From positions 44,321,820 through 44,385,819 of the forward strand of contig OZ024724.1 in the NCBI GenBank assembly GCA_964016875.1: DNA of 64,000 nucleotides, in the 5' to 3' direction. Positions 21,935 to 31,876 of the stretch are shown here, piece by piece. The stretch comes from Fallopia convolvulus (taxonomy: Eukaryota > Streptophyta > Magnoliopsida > Caryophyllales > Polygonaceae). Each line of letters starts with the position of its first letter. Positions within the stretch are counted from its first letter, which is position 1. Below the pieces are notes generated by a model. It saw nothing but the letters and a program-made list of their open reading frames with translations. It did not search any database and was not told where the DNA came from. A program made the translations under genes and the position numbers.

Positions 21935-22992
21935 TTGTTGGATCGTAACCGGTTAGCAAGAGCTTGGGAACTGGCTATTAAGCTGTTACCAAGGCAGCGA
22001 AAGAGACAATATCGCAAGTATTAGAAAGGCAGAAAGAACACAGTTCCCTTATAGAGGAACCCCACTACAATCAACTAGTTGTATAGGTAAACCTCTACCT
22101 CCGCTTGGAGGATTTTGAATGACTTACTTATATTATTGATTTGTTCCTTAGTTACAAAGATCCAGATTCAAACTTCTCTGTTCCTACGAGTTCTACCTAA
22201 CTCTAGCAACACTAATGAATCTTCTCAACCGAGTTCCTAAGCGAACAACAACAACTAAATAAGTAACTCAAACCTTACACCGAATCGCAGTTCCCTTGCT
22301 CCTGGGAACTTGGCTTCACCGTCGTCGAGATCAAACACTCGTCGTCGGGGACTTCTCTTCTTCTTTCTCTTTCTCTGTTGTGGGTATTTGTGAGTTCCGG
22401 GAGAAGTACTCAATCCGAGTACTATTCATTTGGATTTATACTCAAGTGTACTTGGGCTTCAATCGCATCTTTCATTTGTGTCTGAAATGCCCTTTGCTTG
22501 ATGCCCAAGTTGTACTTTCTTCACATGTGACTTCGATTTGAACTAGGTCAACTTCTTGAAACGATCGGATCGTTGGATCACTCGTGACAGTCTACTCCTC
22601 AGACTGTGCCTTCATCCTGTCCAAGATAGGATCCCGTGATATGCGCTGACCGGTCCTTGTCTTCACATGTGAGTTCCCATGTCGTGGGAACTGTCTTCTT
22701 CAGAGTTCCTTTGGGAGAAACTCTTCATCGTGTAAGCTTGTGTTCTCTGATCATTCCTGTGAGTTCCCATTGCATGGGATCTTTCCTCTTCAGTGTTCCC
22801 TTGATGGGAACTCTTCAGTGTGTGCTTCTGTGATCTTTGGTCATTCATGGGAGTTCTTTGCTTAACCTGTGTTCCTTAGAAATCTTGATTAAAGCACATT
22901 AGTTCCCTTATGGCGTTTGTCATTATCAAAACTCGGAGAACGGTATCGTTGTTTCGATGTTTAGAACCAGAGGTCCCAACATCGTCCCAACA
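21935..22992 (-). repeat. 5' LTR (minus-strand sense) of gag-only element
   Basis: Starts TGTTGGATCG and ends CGTCCCAACA on the plus strand, followed by CTTTA. It is the promoter-bearing LTR for minus-strand transcription into gag. Confidence 0.92.
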
Positions 22993-22997
22993 CTTTA

Positions 22998-23872
22998 TAA
23001 AAAACCTGATTAATTAGGACCTGGAGATTTTCGCTTGTCCTTGTAGCAAGAATAATTTAGTGCCTTCACAATGAACATTAAAGAAATATGTTACAACATG
23101 ACTTTGAAATTATTTATTCATGATGGTATACAATAATTACTAGAAAAAAAAAAGTAATTTTCCCCACGGAGCCTAAATTTTAGGGGTAAAATTTCCGCCC
23201 AAGATCATGCATGCAGTGGTTTTTTCTCTGGTTGAACAAAAAATTTGCAGCTCAACTCTAGGACGGTACAAGATTTTATTTGTAGTATGAACTAGACTAT
23301 ATGAAAGCGCAATTAGTCACCTTATAGTTACTTTTATAGAATCACCCATTATAACACTAACAGATCGGATTTATTTATAGTATGACCTAGACTATATGAA
23401 AACTAACAAACATTGCTCCGATTCTAGATCAAGAAAGGGGAAAACCAGGTTTTCGATGCAACTATTTTTTGGATAAACTACAAATGTGCAATGTACCGAT
23501 ATGAGACAAACTTTCAAATTCTATTAGATGAATATTTGGCCGAATGATAAATCAAGATGGACATAACACCTTTCATACTAAATTTTAACCATAAAATAAT
23601 TATGAAATACTATTATCTTTTGAAGATTTAAATGTCACGTGAAGATTTAATCACATCACAAAAGAACAAGTTGAATCTCATTGTTTTATCAAAATTTTAT
23701 TTTAAAAAGTGTTTTACATAAATAGATAAAAAACAAAAATAAGGTAATTTTTATCATTTATTTATTTAAGCAACTCTTTTAATATGGAATGTGGTGATTT
23801 ATTTACAAATTACCATGTATTCAAAATTACTGGTGTATTAGTTATTAGTAATAAATAAAAAAATATAAAAAA
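22998..23872. other. Non-coding AT-rich segment
   Basis: No coding region or named repeat was seen. The phrase tagtatgaactagactatatgaaa recurs with small changes at about 23,283 and 23,379, a local duplication of roughly 95 bases. Confidence 0.5.
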
Positions 23873-24190
23873 TACTTCCCCGTCCCATTAAATTTGTCCA
23901 AAAGGACAAATAGTACACAAATTAAGAAGAGAAAATAGGAGAAAAAGTAGCCAATTAGAAAGGGAGAAAGATTGTGATAGTGATTGTTAAAAATGGGAAG
24001 AAAGAGAAAGCGAAAGGAAATAATTAAAAGGGGTATTGGGATAAATTTTTGATTGGATGATGTGGGTAAAAAGTGAAATTGGATGATATTGTAAGAAATG
24101 TTTGATATAAAAGAAAAGTTAAAAAGATAGATAAATTTGTTGGAACGCCTCAAAATAAATACTAGACAAATTTTATGGGACGGGGGAGTA
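23873..24190. mobile_element. Stowaway/mariner-like MITE, about 318 bp
   Basis: The left end tacttccccgtcccatta and the complement of the right end (tactcccccgtcccataa) match at all but two positions, and the match continues into aatttgtc. The TA at each edge fits a TA duplication. The interior is purine-rich on the plus strand and non-coding. It is the same class as 11,983-12,279 but a different subfamily. Confidence 0.85.
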
Positions 24191-24540
24191 GAATATAAAC
24201 TTTCTCCATAAAAACACGAGATTGAGTGATGTAAGAAAGAAGAAGTTTAGGCCTAGACTTTAATGTGAGCCTTTAAATCCATATGAGAAATGACTTTTTT
24301 TTTCTATAATTGGTAGATCCCTAAATTGATTTGGTCTATGATTGCTACTGGTTTTGGCCTATGTTTGATGATCATTTCAATGGATATTCAACATTAATGA
24401 AATTTGGATTAGAAGAATAGACACTAATCAATTTGATGTTTAGGGCTACAAATTATAATGGAAACTTTGGATTAGTAGTTTGACCTCCTCCACCAGATCT
24501 TCTAATTAACTAGGGATGATAGTCCCATATATGCACGAGA
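24191..24540. other. Non-coding AT-rich segment
   Basis: No gene, repeat or element end was recognised. Confidence 0.5.
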
Positions 24541-25450
24541 CACGTTTTTAACATGTATCTTCAGTTTTCGGGGGTCTGCGGTCGCGGCTTCGCAGGTTGC
24601 GAGCGCCCTCGTGACAAGTTTCAATTTTGGGAGATTTGTGGTCGCGGTTGCGACTATTCAGGCCGCGTTCGCGGTCCTCCTCATGGTCTATTTCAATCGC
24701 CTCACGTGTCCGATTGAGAGAATATCCATCGTCGCCGCTTGTGCGAGTCCCAGGTCCGCTCCAAGAAGTTGACGGCTCTCCTTCGTTAGACTTTCTTCGC
24801 TTTGATGGTGGTTGATCGTTGATATGCGATTCATGATCAAGTTTTAGATTTTGGGGTATTTGGCGTGCTCCCGGATCCAGTCCGCCAATTAGTGGTCGAC
24901 GACCAACCTTAGGCGGAACTGAGTTCGACGAATTGTTGGCAAGGTCGTTTCTTTCTCAGTGTTGTCGATTTCGCAACGCACACTGCGATCAACACTAGCA
25001 TCGGTGATTTGTGATCATGGTTTTGCCAAGGGTTCGTGCCAATCCCAAGGCGGTGCTTATTTGCTGATTTCTGAAGGCGCCCTTCAGTCGGAAAAATCCA
25101 TAGGCGTTCGAAAAAATCCGGAGGCGCACCCCGGTTGAGAAATCCGCAGGTGCACTCAAGCGGTTGCACCGACCGTGGTCGCGGGTGTTCCGGCCGCGGT
25201 CGCGGGTGCTCCGGCCACGGTCGCGGGTTCTCCAGCTGTGGTCGCGATTGCTCTTTCCGCAACCACGGTTGTGATTGCGGGTATGATCCGTGATTGCGAT
25301 ATCGCCTCGGGTTCACGCGAATCCCTAGATGTTGCTCTTTTTCAATTTTGCTATCCATGTAAATCGATCTTTGTGGGTTTGAATCATTGGTCCCCGCGGA
25401 TGACGCTAACTCTTAGTGCACAAAAATTCGCCTTTAACGCATTGCTCGAA
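24541..25450. other. GC-rich island with 21-bp repeats, unidentified
   Basis: GC content rises sharply against AT-rich flanks. Between 25,177 and 25,260 are four 21-base units built on ggtcgcgggtg.tccggcc, encoding a seven-residue Ala/Val/Pro repeat on plus or an Arg/Pro repeat on minus. A 149-codon minus frame (25358-24909) spans it but has no recognisable domain. Words such as gtcgcgg and ttcgcgg recur from 24,580. It could be a captured gene fragment or an LTR/leader piece. Confidence 0.4.
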
Positions 25451-26393
25451 TGATCCTCTTGATTTGTCTCTTTGCCATGCGTTCCAAACTTCTCTTCAAC
25501 CTAGAACTTGCAAAACAATGGACACAAGGAGTGGGGACCCCCTAATCTACCTCCAATGCCTAAGTCAAAAGAGTAGTTTGTCGATGTAAAAGTAGACTAC
25601 AAGATCATTGAGCGAATATCAGCCTATGCCCATTGCATAAGCTAAGGGAGTATTAGCATACTCAATGTGTTGAGCGAGTAACAAGCATCTATCCACATAC
25701 ATGGCAATCTTATGTATTTATAATGGGGCAAATGGAGAGAGAAGGGAGAAAACTCTATCTCTAGGGCCGCCGAAAATGTTCAAGGCCCAACAAGCGATTT
25801 CTTGTTCCCCAATCTACGCGGAAATTCTATCTTTTAATTAAGATAGATGTCTCGCCATTATAACGATAATAAAAGTGGTAATTTAATAAGAAAAATAATA
25901 AAAAGGGTTTGAGAAATATACATAGAAACGATTTACGTGAAGGCACCAATCTCCTAAATATTCTCAATTTTTTGCTTTTAGTTGTTTGAAAAAAAGATCA
26001 GTTCAATAACTGGTTTGTTTCGGAATTTAGCACCTCTTATATTAAAAGTTCAATTTTCAATCTCTTCACGTATTTCACATAAAAAATTTCTTACAATTTA
26101 GTTGTCCAATGTAAGCTTTTATGTAGAAAGTGGTGGTCTCTTATATCCGATCCATTCTTCATGATTGAAAGAGATTAGGAGAAAAAAATTCAATTGAATG
26201 TGTAGACGGACAGAATGTTCGATCGAGTGCAGTCGAAAATCGCTCAACACCTAAGTGAACAAACTCTCGAGCAAGCAAGTTGTTTTATTCGATCACCCAA
26301 CTCAGATAAAATGAAATAGTATATTAAAAGACAAAATTGCACCTTCTTATATAAAAAAGAAAAGAACATTAGCCCTTTTGACTTCGGCATCGG
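25451..26393. other. Non-coding segment between GC island and Mutator-like copy 2
   Basis: No coding frame. A TATA-like tatttataatgg (about 25,715) after cacatacatgg suggests a former promoter or LTR, but no TG..CA ends or partner copy were found. Confidence 0.4.
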
Positions 26394-28068
26394 ACGTTCG
26401 ATTTAGGTGCGAACGGGTGCCCATGTGCGGAATAAGAAAGAACAAGAGTCGTTGGATGGAGAAAAATCAAAAGCACTGATCATTTCACTTAAAAGGGGGA
26501 AAAAGGCATTTCACTTAAAAGGGGGGAAAAGGCACAGGCGGATGTTTGGAAATTATTTGTGTATATTTAAAAAAAAATGAAAATAGGACGCGCATATATT
26601 GTTCATCAAAACTATGATTTTGTTCATCAACACTAAGAATTTGTTCATCAACACTGTGATATTGTTTATCAAAACTGTGATTTTGTGCATAAATAAACTA
26701 TTGTTTGTGTATCAAAAATCTATTGTTTGTACAATAACAAATGGATGAATGTGTATCGAAAATTATATGCATTAATATATGTGTATGCATCATAATTGGT
26801 CGTATGTGAGACAAAGCTAATTGTTTTTGATGTCAGTCTCGGTATTATCTTGTTTGACTCGTTTGAGATTGTCATTGTTTGATGCTGTGAAACGTGTGGC
26901 TACTTCTTGGGCTCCGAACAAAGCTAAGACACAAGCACTCCTCTTCGGTTTGCAACTGGATCGTTCTCTAAGCATATATCATATTATTGCAAAGTCAGAT
27001 TCCTTACCTATTATCCTTTGCATTCAAGCTTCTATATCAAACTTATCTTATTTAGGTACTATATTGTGCACTTCATTTCATATAGGTAGACATGACAATT
27101 GTGTAGCTCACTTTATCACACGTTTGTATCTTAATTCGGACATGAACAAGTGTTGTAATTGATATTCCGCCATGTATACTTGAGTCAGCTTAATTGGATA
27201 TTTAATATATTAACATTTTGCTCTCAAAAAAGGATTCGTATAACAACTACATAAACTAGATAAATATATGTGTGCATTGAAACTAATTATATGAGTATGT
27301 GAATGAAAACTAATTATGTGAGTAAGGAAAAAAGATAGCCATAAAGCACACAATTAATGCAAAAATGTACAAATAGATAGTCATAAATATACAAATTAAT
27401 TGTATTGACACACAAACATAAGTTTATTTCAATTCACAAATAAGAGTATATTAATGAACAAACAAGGTTATATAAATGAATAAATATGGGTATATCCATG
27501 AACAAATAGGGTATATCAATGAACATACAATGGGCAAATAAATGTTATATCAATGAACAAAAAAGGTTTTATCAATTAACATATAGGGTATATCAATGAA
27601 CAAAGAATGATATATACCAATGAAAAAAGGAGTATATCAACGAACAAACAATGGTAGACCAATGAACAAACAATGTTATATGAATGAACAATTAGGAGTA
27701 TATCAATGAACAAATATGTGTATATCGAAAATAATTATATGTGCATCAAAAACTAGATAATATTATATTCATACACATAGATAAGGTTAAAAAATAAAAT
27801 TTAAAATTTAAAAAGTTGGAAATCGATGAACAATGTTATCATAAATTCGATGCACAATTAGTCAGTATTGATGAACAATTGACTAGTTTTGATGAACAAA
27901 CTTGCCGTGTCTCATAAAAACGCATTTTTCGAAAAATACGGAAAAAATTCGTTCGTGCTGTATTTTAACTTTTTTTAATGAATGTTTAATCAGGTACGTT
28001 GATTTTTTGGAAGGGACGAGCGGAATTTATCCTTATTCTTATCTGGTGGACTAGTCAGACTCTTTCTC
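26394..28068 (+). mobile_element. Mutator-like non-autonomous element, copy 2
   Basis: The left end (ttaggtgcgaacgggtgccc) and right end (gactctttctc) align with copies 1 and 3, as do the ttgttcatcaa arrays and the xtatttttcgaaaaatacg block near 27,920. The flanking 9-mers do not match each other, so one end may have been rearranged. The first purine-rich block (cacttaaaaggggg) is duplicated at about 26,486 and 26,511. It carries the longest open version of the captured RNase H-like fragment. Confidence 0.7.
26821..27162 (+). pseudogene. Captured RNase H-like (RVT_3) gene fragment
   Basis: A 113-codon frame contains KRVATSWAPNKAKTQALLFGL, then IAKSDSLPIILCIQ and HDNCVAHFITRL. These are the A-x-x-AL-x-x-GL, xSDSxxxI and N-x-x-AHxxxR blocks of plant RNase H-like domains. 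The catalytic-type Asp of SDS is present; the N-terminal DG motif lies upstream in another frame. A 3'-end-like tail with gctctcaaaaaa follows near 27,220, so the source was probably a LINE or RNase H-like gene. Homologous pieces occur in copies 1 and 3. Confidence 0.65.
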
Positions 28069-28300
28069 TCATATATAATATCGTATTTTGTCCCCTAGCT
28101 AGTTGATCTTAAAAGGATATTTTTTTTAATTTTTGAATGTTGATCTAAAAAAGTTGAAACATGAACTATGTTCACGGATTCACGCAAGGTCTAAAGATCT
28201 GATTGAAAAAAATTACAGTAGCTAGCTAGAATGAAATACACTCCGAACCATCAAAAATCAATGCCCTGGATCGGAAAGCATTTACCACACTAGGTTGCTG
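28069..28300. other. Short non-coding spacer
   Basis: No gene or repeat was recognised between Mutator-like copy 2 and the hairpin at 28,301. Confidence 0.5.
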
Positions 28301-28425
28301 ACACCGTACATACCCCCCCGTACACGGTGTATATGTCATGTTTTACCTTATTGTGTCATGTTTTACCTTAATACATATGGGCCTTTAAATATGTCATGTT
28401 TTACCTTATTGTCACAAACCATGAA
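28301..28425. repeat. Hairpin followed by three tgtcatgttttacctta units
   Basis: acaccgtacataccc and cgtacacggtgt form an inverted repeat around a C7 run (28,301-28,330). tgtcatgttttacctta then occurs three times at about 28,335, 28,356 and 28,393. This could mark the end of an unclassified element covering the adjoining RPA-like fragment. Confidence 0.5.
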
Positions 28426-28605
28426 TTTCGTACTTAGATATTTTCCATATGCATTAGTTGCATCCCACTTTCTACATACCATCACTTCAAGCTCATGATG
28501 AACACCATCAAGTAGTTCATCTAGTGTGCACATTCTGGTTTGTTCTTGTGTTTTTTTAGCCAAGGGTGACAACTTTTGGGTCTCCATCGATGGACCTGCA
28601 ACCAT
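28363..28605 (-). pseudogene. RPA1-like N-terminal OB-fold fragment
   Basis: From an ATG at 28,605 the frame reads TLDELLDGVHHELEVMVCRKWDATN, then GKYLSTKFMVCDN, and stops at 28,363. The series L-x-x-L..x-V-x-V-x-R-x-W..D matches the start of the first DNA-binding OB fold in plant replication protein A 70-kDa-like proteins, many of which are carried by transposons. Only one strand-pair of the fold is left. An alternative is a Helitron-associated RPA-like ORF, but no Helitron ends are visible. Confidence 0.4.
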
Positions 28606-28989
28606 TTTCCCTGCAAAATATAAAACAAAAAGGTAATGATTGTTCCTAAAATTTATAGTATCGTAATATGAAACCAAAACGGAAAGAAATGGCAACCTAT
28701 ATCGTATCTTGAAATGGGCCTACAAGCAGAATCCGAAAGGAAATCGATGACTGGATGGATGAAAGCTAAATGATTTGACGTTATGACTATTTATACAATG
28801 CAGGGGATGCTAGCTTTTGGGAAGGGAAAAGAGTAAGTGTTTATTACATTTTTACAACATTAAAGAATGAAGCGGAATGCAGTATGATGAAAACATTGAT
28901 GGAGGAATTTGAAAGATAAAAGATTGATCTTAAAATAATATAAATGATGATCATAGAAGTCGGAAATATCAAACCCATTAATGCTCTTA

Positions 28990-29340
28990 TTACTTTAACC
29001 TCCCTCTATTTTTTTGAGCCCCAAAAACCAACTTTCACTCAAGTTAAACCATCAACAGATAACAAAGTTTGCAAACCAAAAGGAACAGAAACAGGAAAAA
29101 GAACAAAAAGAGGAGAACAATATCTAAGACTAGTAACGAAATGAGCAGCCATATTTGCCCCTCGCTTGACATGCTCCCTTGAACAAACCGAAAAATCAAC
29201 AATTACATGTCTGATATGCTTCGCCACAAGATGCAACTCCCCTTTGCCGACAACAGAGCCCCTTAACTTCTGGATCAAAGCCAGTGAATCAGACTCAAGG
29301 ACAACATATGCAAGGTCAAGCTTCCCTCTTTTAAATGGAT
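28990..29340 (-). pseudogene. 5'-truncated LINE 3' end with RNase H-like motifs
   Basis: The minus strand frame from about 29,320 reads VVLESDSLALIQKL and then REHVKRGANMAAHFVTSL, the SDS and N-x-x-AH blocks of the RNase H-like domain. It stops at 29,039. About 25 bases on, an A-rich tract follows ggctcaaaaaaatag, as at a LINE 3' end. Only the last about 350 bases of the element were integrated, as is usual for incomplete target-primed insertion. Confidence 0.6.
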
Positions 29341-29466
29341 TGAATATGGAGAATATGATAGGATACATTAGTAGGATAATTAGTCTTTTAACCCACCCCC
29401 TTCTTTTAAATAGATTGAATATAGAGAATATGCATGATAGGATATATTAATATAGAATAATTAGTT
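29329..29466. repeat. Tandem duplication of about 70 bp
   Basis: cttttaaatggattgaatat and the following 50 bases are repeated at about 29,402 with small substitutions and a 5-base insertion (catga). Confidence 0.75.
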
Positions 29467-29578
29467 TGCATTTAAAAAATAGAACATTTATTGGTTTTGA
29501 GAGGGAGAGTTTTTATAGTTGTAAAAAAATATAATTAATTAACTTAAAATTTGAGCATTTATTTGTCCATTGAGGGAC

Positions 29579-29774
29579 AACTTTATATGTTGTATAGAAA
29601 AGATTTAGATAATTATATGGAAATTAGTATAAGATATATGTACATAAGTTTATATAGAGTTAGGCCAATTGAACGAGTCATTAATTGCCCAAATTTTTTA
29701 AAAAATACAACTTTACATATATGTAGAAATGATTTAGATAAATATATTGAAATTAGTAGAAGATATATATATAT
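29579..29774. repeat. Diverged 130-bp direct repeat, second copy cut by Mutator-like copy 3
   Basis: aactttatatgttgtataga and following (29,579) recur as aactttacatatatgtagaa (29,709). The second unit is interrupted at 29,775 by the Mutator-like element and continues at 31,340 (acacacacataagtttatatag, matching gtacataagtttatatag at about 29,640). This gives an independent empty-site view of the insertion. Confidence 0.75.
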
Positions 29775-31330
29775 GGGTCCGGTTCAGGTGCGAATGGGCA
29801 CCCAAGTGCGAAATAAGAAAGAACAAGAGTCGTTGGATCAAGAAAAATCAAAGGCGTTGATCATTTCACTTAAAAAGGGGAAAAAAGGTACGGGCGAATT
29901 ATTGGCGAATTATTCGCGTATTTTTGAAAAAAACGGAAATAGGACACACGCCCAGATTGTTTATCAGTATTGTGGATTTTTTCATCAATAATGTGGATTT
30001 GTTCATCAAAACTGTGATTTTGTTCATCAAAACTATGATTTTGTGCATAAATAAACTATTGCTTGTGCATCAAAAATCTATTATTTGTACATCAAAAATG
30101 AACAAATGTGTATCAAAATTACATGCAATATGTTCATCAACATTGTGATTTTGTTCATTAGTTAAATCAATTTGTTCATTAGTAACATCAATTTGTTCAC
30201 TGATTTATGCATATTTGTTCATTGCCTTTTTCATATAATTGATCATTACTAGATGCATATTTGTTCACTACTAACCTCAATTTGTTCATTGCTATATGCA
30301 TATTTGTTCATTAATAACATCAATTTGTTCATAGCTAAATAAGGCACAAGCACTCCTCTTCGATTTGTTGCTATCTCGTTTTCTTAGCATACACTAAATT
30401 ATTGCAAAAGTCAAATTCTTTATCTATTATCTTTTGCATTCAAGTTTCTACATCAAACTTATCTTATTTTGGTACTATATTGAACACTTTATTCGTATTG
30501 GCAAGTTAGTCTTAAAGCGCTTCATTCGTATTATACTTTGAATTCAGGATAGCCTTAAAGTACACAATAAATGCAAAAAATGCACAAATAGATAGTCGTA
30601 AATGTACAAGTTGATGGTATAGTCCTAAATGTACAAGTTGATAGCATTGACACATAAAACATAAGTTTATTTCAATTCATAAATAAGGGTATAATAATGA
30701 ACAAATAAGGTTATATCAATGAACAAATAAGGGTATATCCATGAACAAATAGGGTATATCAATGAACAAATAATGATATACCAATGAACAAAAAAGAAGT
30801 ATACTAATGAACAAATAATGGTATATTATGGGTATATCAATGAACAAATAGGGATATATCAATGAACAAATACGAGTATATTAATGAACAAATATGGGTA
30901 TATCAAAACTAATTATATGTGCATAAAAAACTACATAATATTGTATTCCTACTCATAAATAAGGTTAAAAAATAAACTTAAAAATTAAAAAAGTTCGAAA
31001 TCGATGAACAATGTTATCAAAAACTCAATGCACAATTAGTTAGTATTGATGAACAATTGGTGAATATTGATGAACAAATCGCTATTTCTGATGAACAAAC
31101 TGGGCGCGTCTCATAAAAACGTATTTTTCGAAAAATTCGTGAATAATACGAGAAAAATTCGTCCGTGTCGTATTTTATTGAAAAATACGCGAATAATACG
31201 GGAAAAATTTGCCCGTGCCGTATTTTAATTTTTTTAATGAATGTTTAATCAGGGACGATTTTTTGGAATGAACGAGCGAGATTTATTCTTATTTCTCACA
31301 TAGGCGCTCATTCGCACGTGACTCTTTTTC
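29775..31330 (+). mobile_element. Mutator-like non-autonomous element, copy 3
   Basis: Starts GGGTCCGGTTCAGGTGCG and ends GACTCTTTTTC. The 9-mers tatatatat on both sides (29766-29774 and 31331-31339) fit a 9-bp duplication, although they lie in an AT microsatellite. The terminal inverted repeat, with GTGCGAATG in both arms, runs about 40 bases. The interior has the same order as copy 1: purine block, ttgttcatcaaaactgtgat array, RNase H-like fragment (about 30,335-30,530, frame broken), caatgaacaaat array, gaaaaatacg block. No transposase. Confidence 0.85.
30335..30535 (+). pseudogene. Captured RNase H-like fragment, shortened copy
   Basis: caagcactcctcttcgattt and the next about 150 bases match 26,935-27,090 of copy 2. 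The reading frame has a stop near the middle and the SDS motif has been lost. It is a decayed relative of the same capture. Confidence 0.6.

Positions 31331-31354
<24 letters not shown>
31331..31354. repeat. (AT)n microsatellite
   Basis: Uninterrupted TA repeat followed by a short (CA)n. It includes the right-hand target duplication of Mutator-like copy 3. Confidence 0.9.
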
Positions 31355-31362
<8 letters not shown>

Positions 31363-31876
31363 TAAGTTTATATAGAAGAATGATGCACATGTCAAAATTT
31401 ATGTTTTAAATTTATTAATTGAAAAAAATTATAGGAGGCTTTTATGTTTACAAGTCATTAATTTAAAATGTTTGTATACAGTGTATTCGGGTCCATTTAG
31501 CTGAAATATTAATTTAGGCACATAAATAAAAATTAGATCCATAAACTAATCTTCATTAATAAAAGCTCTTATATTATTATGTTTTAAGGATAATTTTTTA
31601 AGTTTATGACGTCGATTGAAAACTCACTAAGTTATCTTAATGCACACGACAAAAGCTAGCACCACCAATTTCTCGTCACTCTCCAAGAACTTATAGCACG
31701 TAGAATATAATTAATATACACATTCACTACGTCCACCAATTAACCTTAATTTTCAAGCTAAGTGTGCTTGTTTTTAGATATATTTGTGCATGCAATATAT
31801 CAAATAGCTAATTCACTTTCTCCTACTAATTAAGCACATAATATCATCACAATTCACAACTTAACCTCTTCTAAAT
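31355..31876. other. Upstream region of PIN pseudogene
   Basis: AT-rich, non-coding, with no transposon signature recognised. It probably holds the former promoter and 5' untranslated region of the PIN pseudogene; no specific element could be assigned. Confidence 0.4.

Larger units (their letters stand above)
19684..22992 (-). mobile_element. Gag-only copia-type LTR retrotransposon, 3.3 kb
   Basis: Two LTRs of 1,052 and 1,058 bp start TGTTGG and end CCAACA on the plus strand, flanked by identical CTTTA (19679-19683 and 22993-22997). On the minus strand the right-hand LTR is followed by TGGTATCAGAGC, the iMet-type primer site, and the left one is preceded by an aaaaagggggaaa purine tract. The 1.2-kb interior encodes only Gag; protease, integrase and reverse transcriptase are absent. 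It is therefore non-autonomous. Its LTR is clearly related to that at 54,848-55,805. Confidence 0.93.

Noticed and set aside
29551..29991. 146-codon plus-strand frame
   Set aside because: It runs through AT-rich direct repeats and across the left end of Mutator-like copy 3, so it cannot be one gene.
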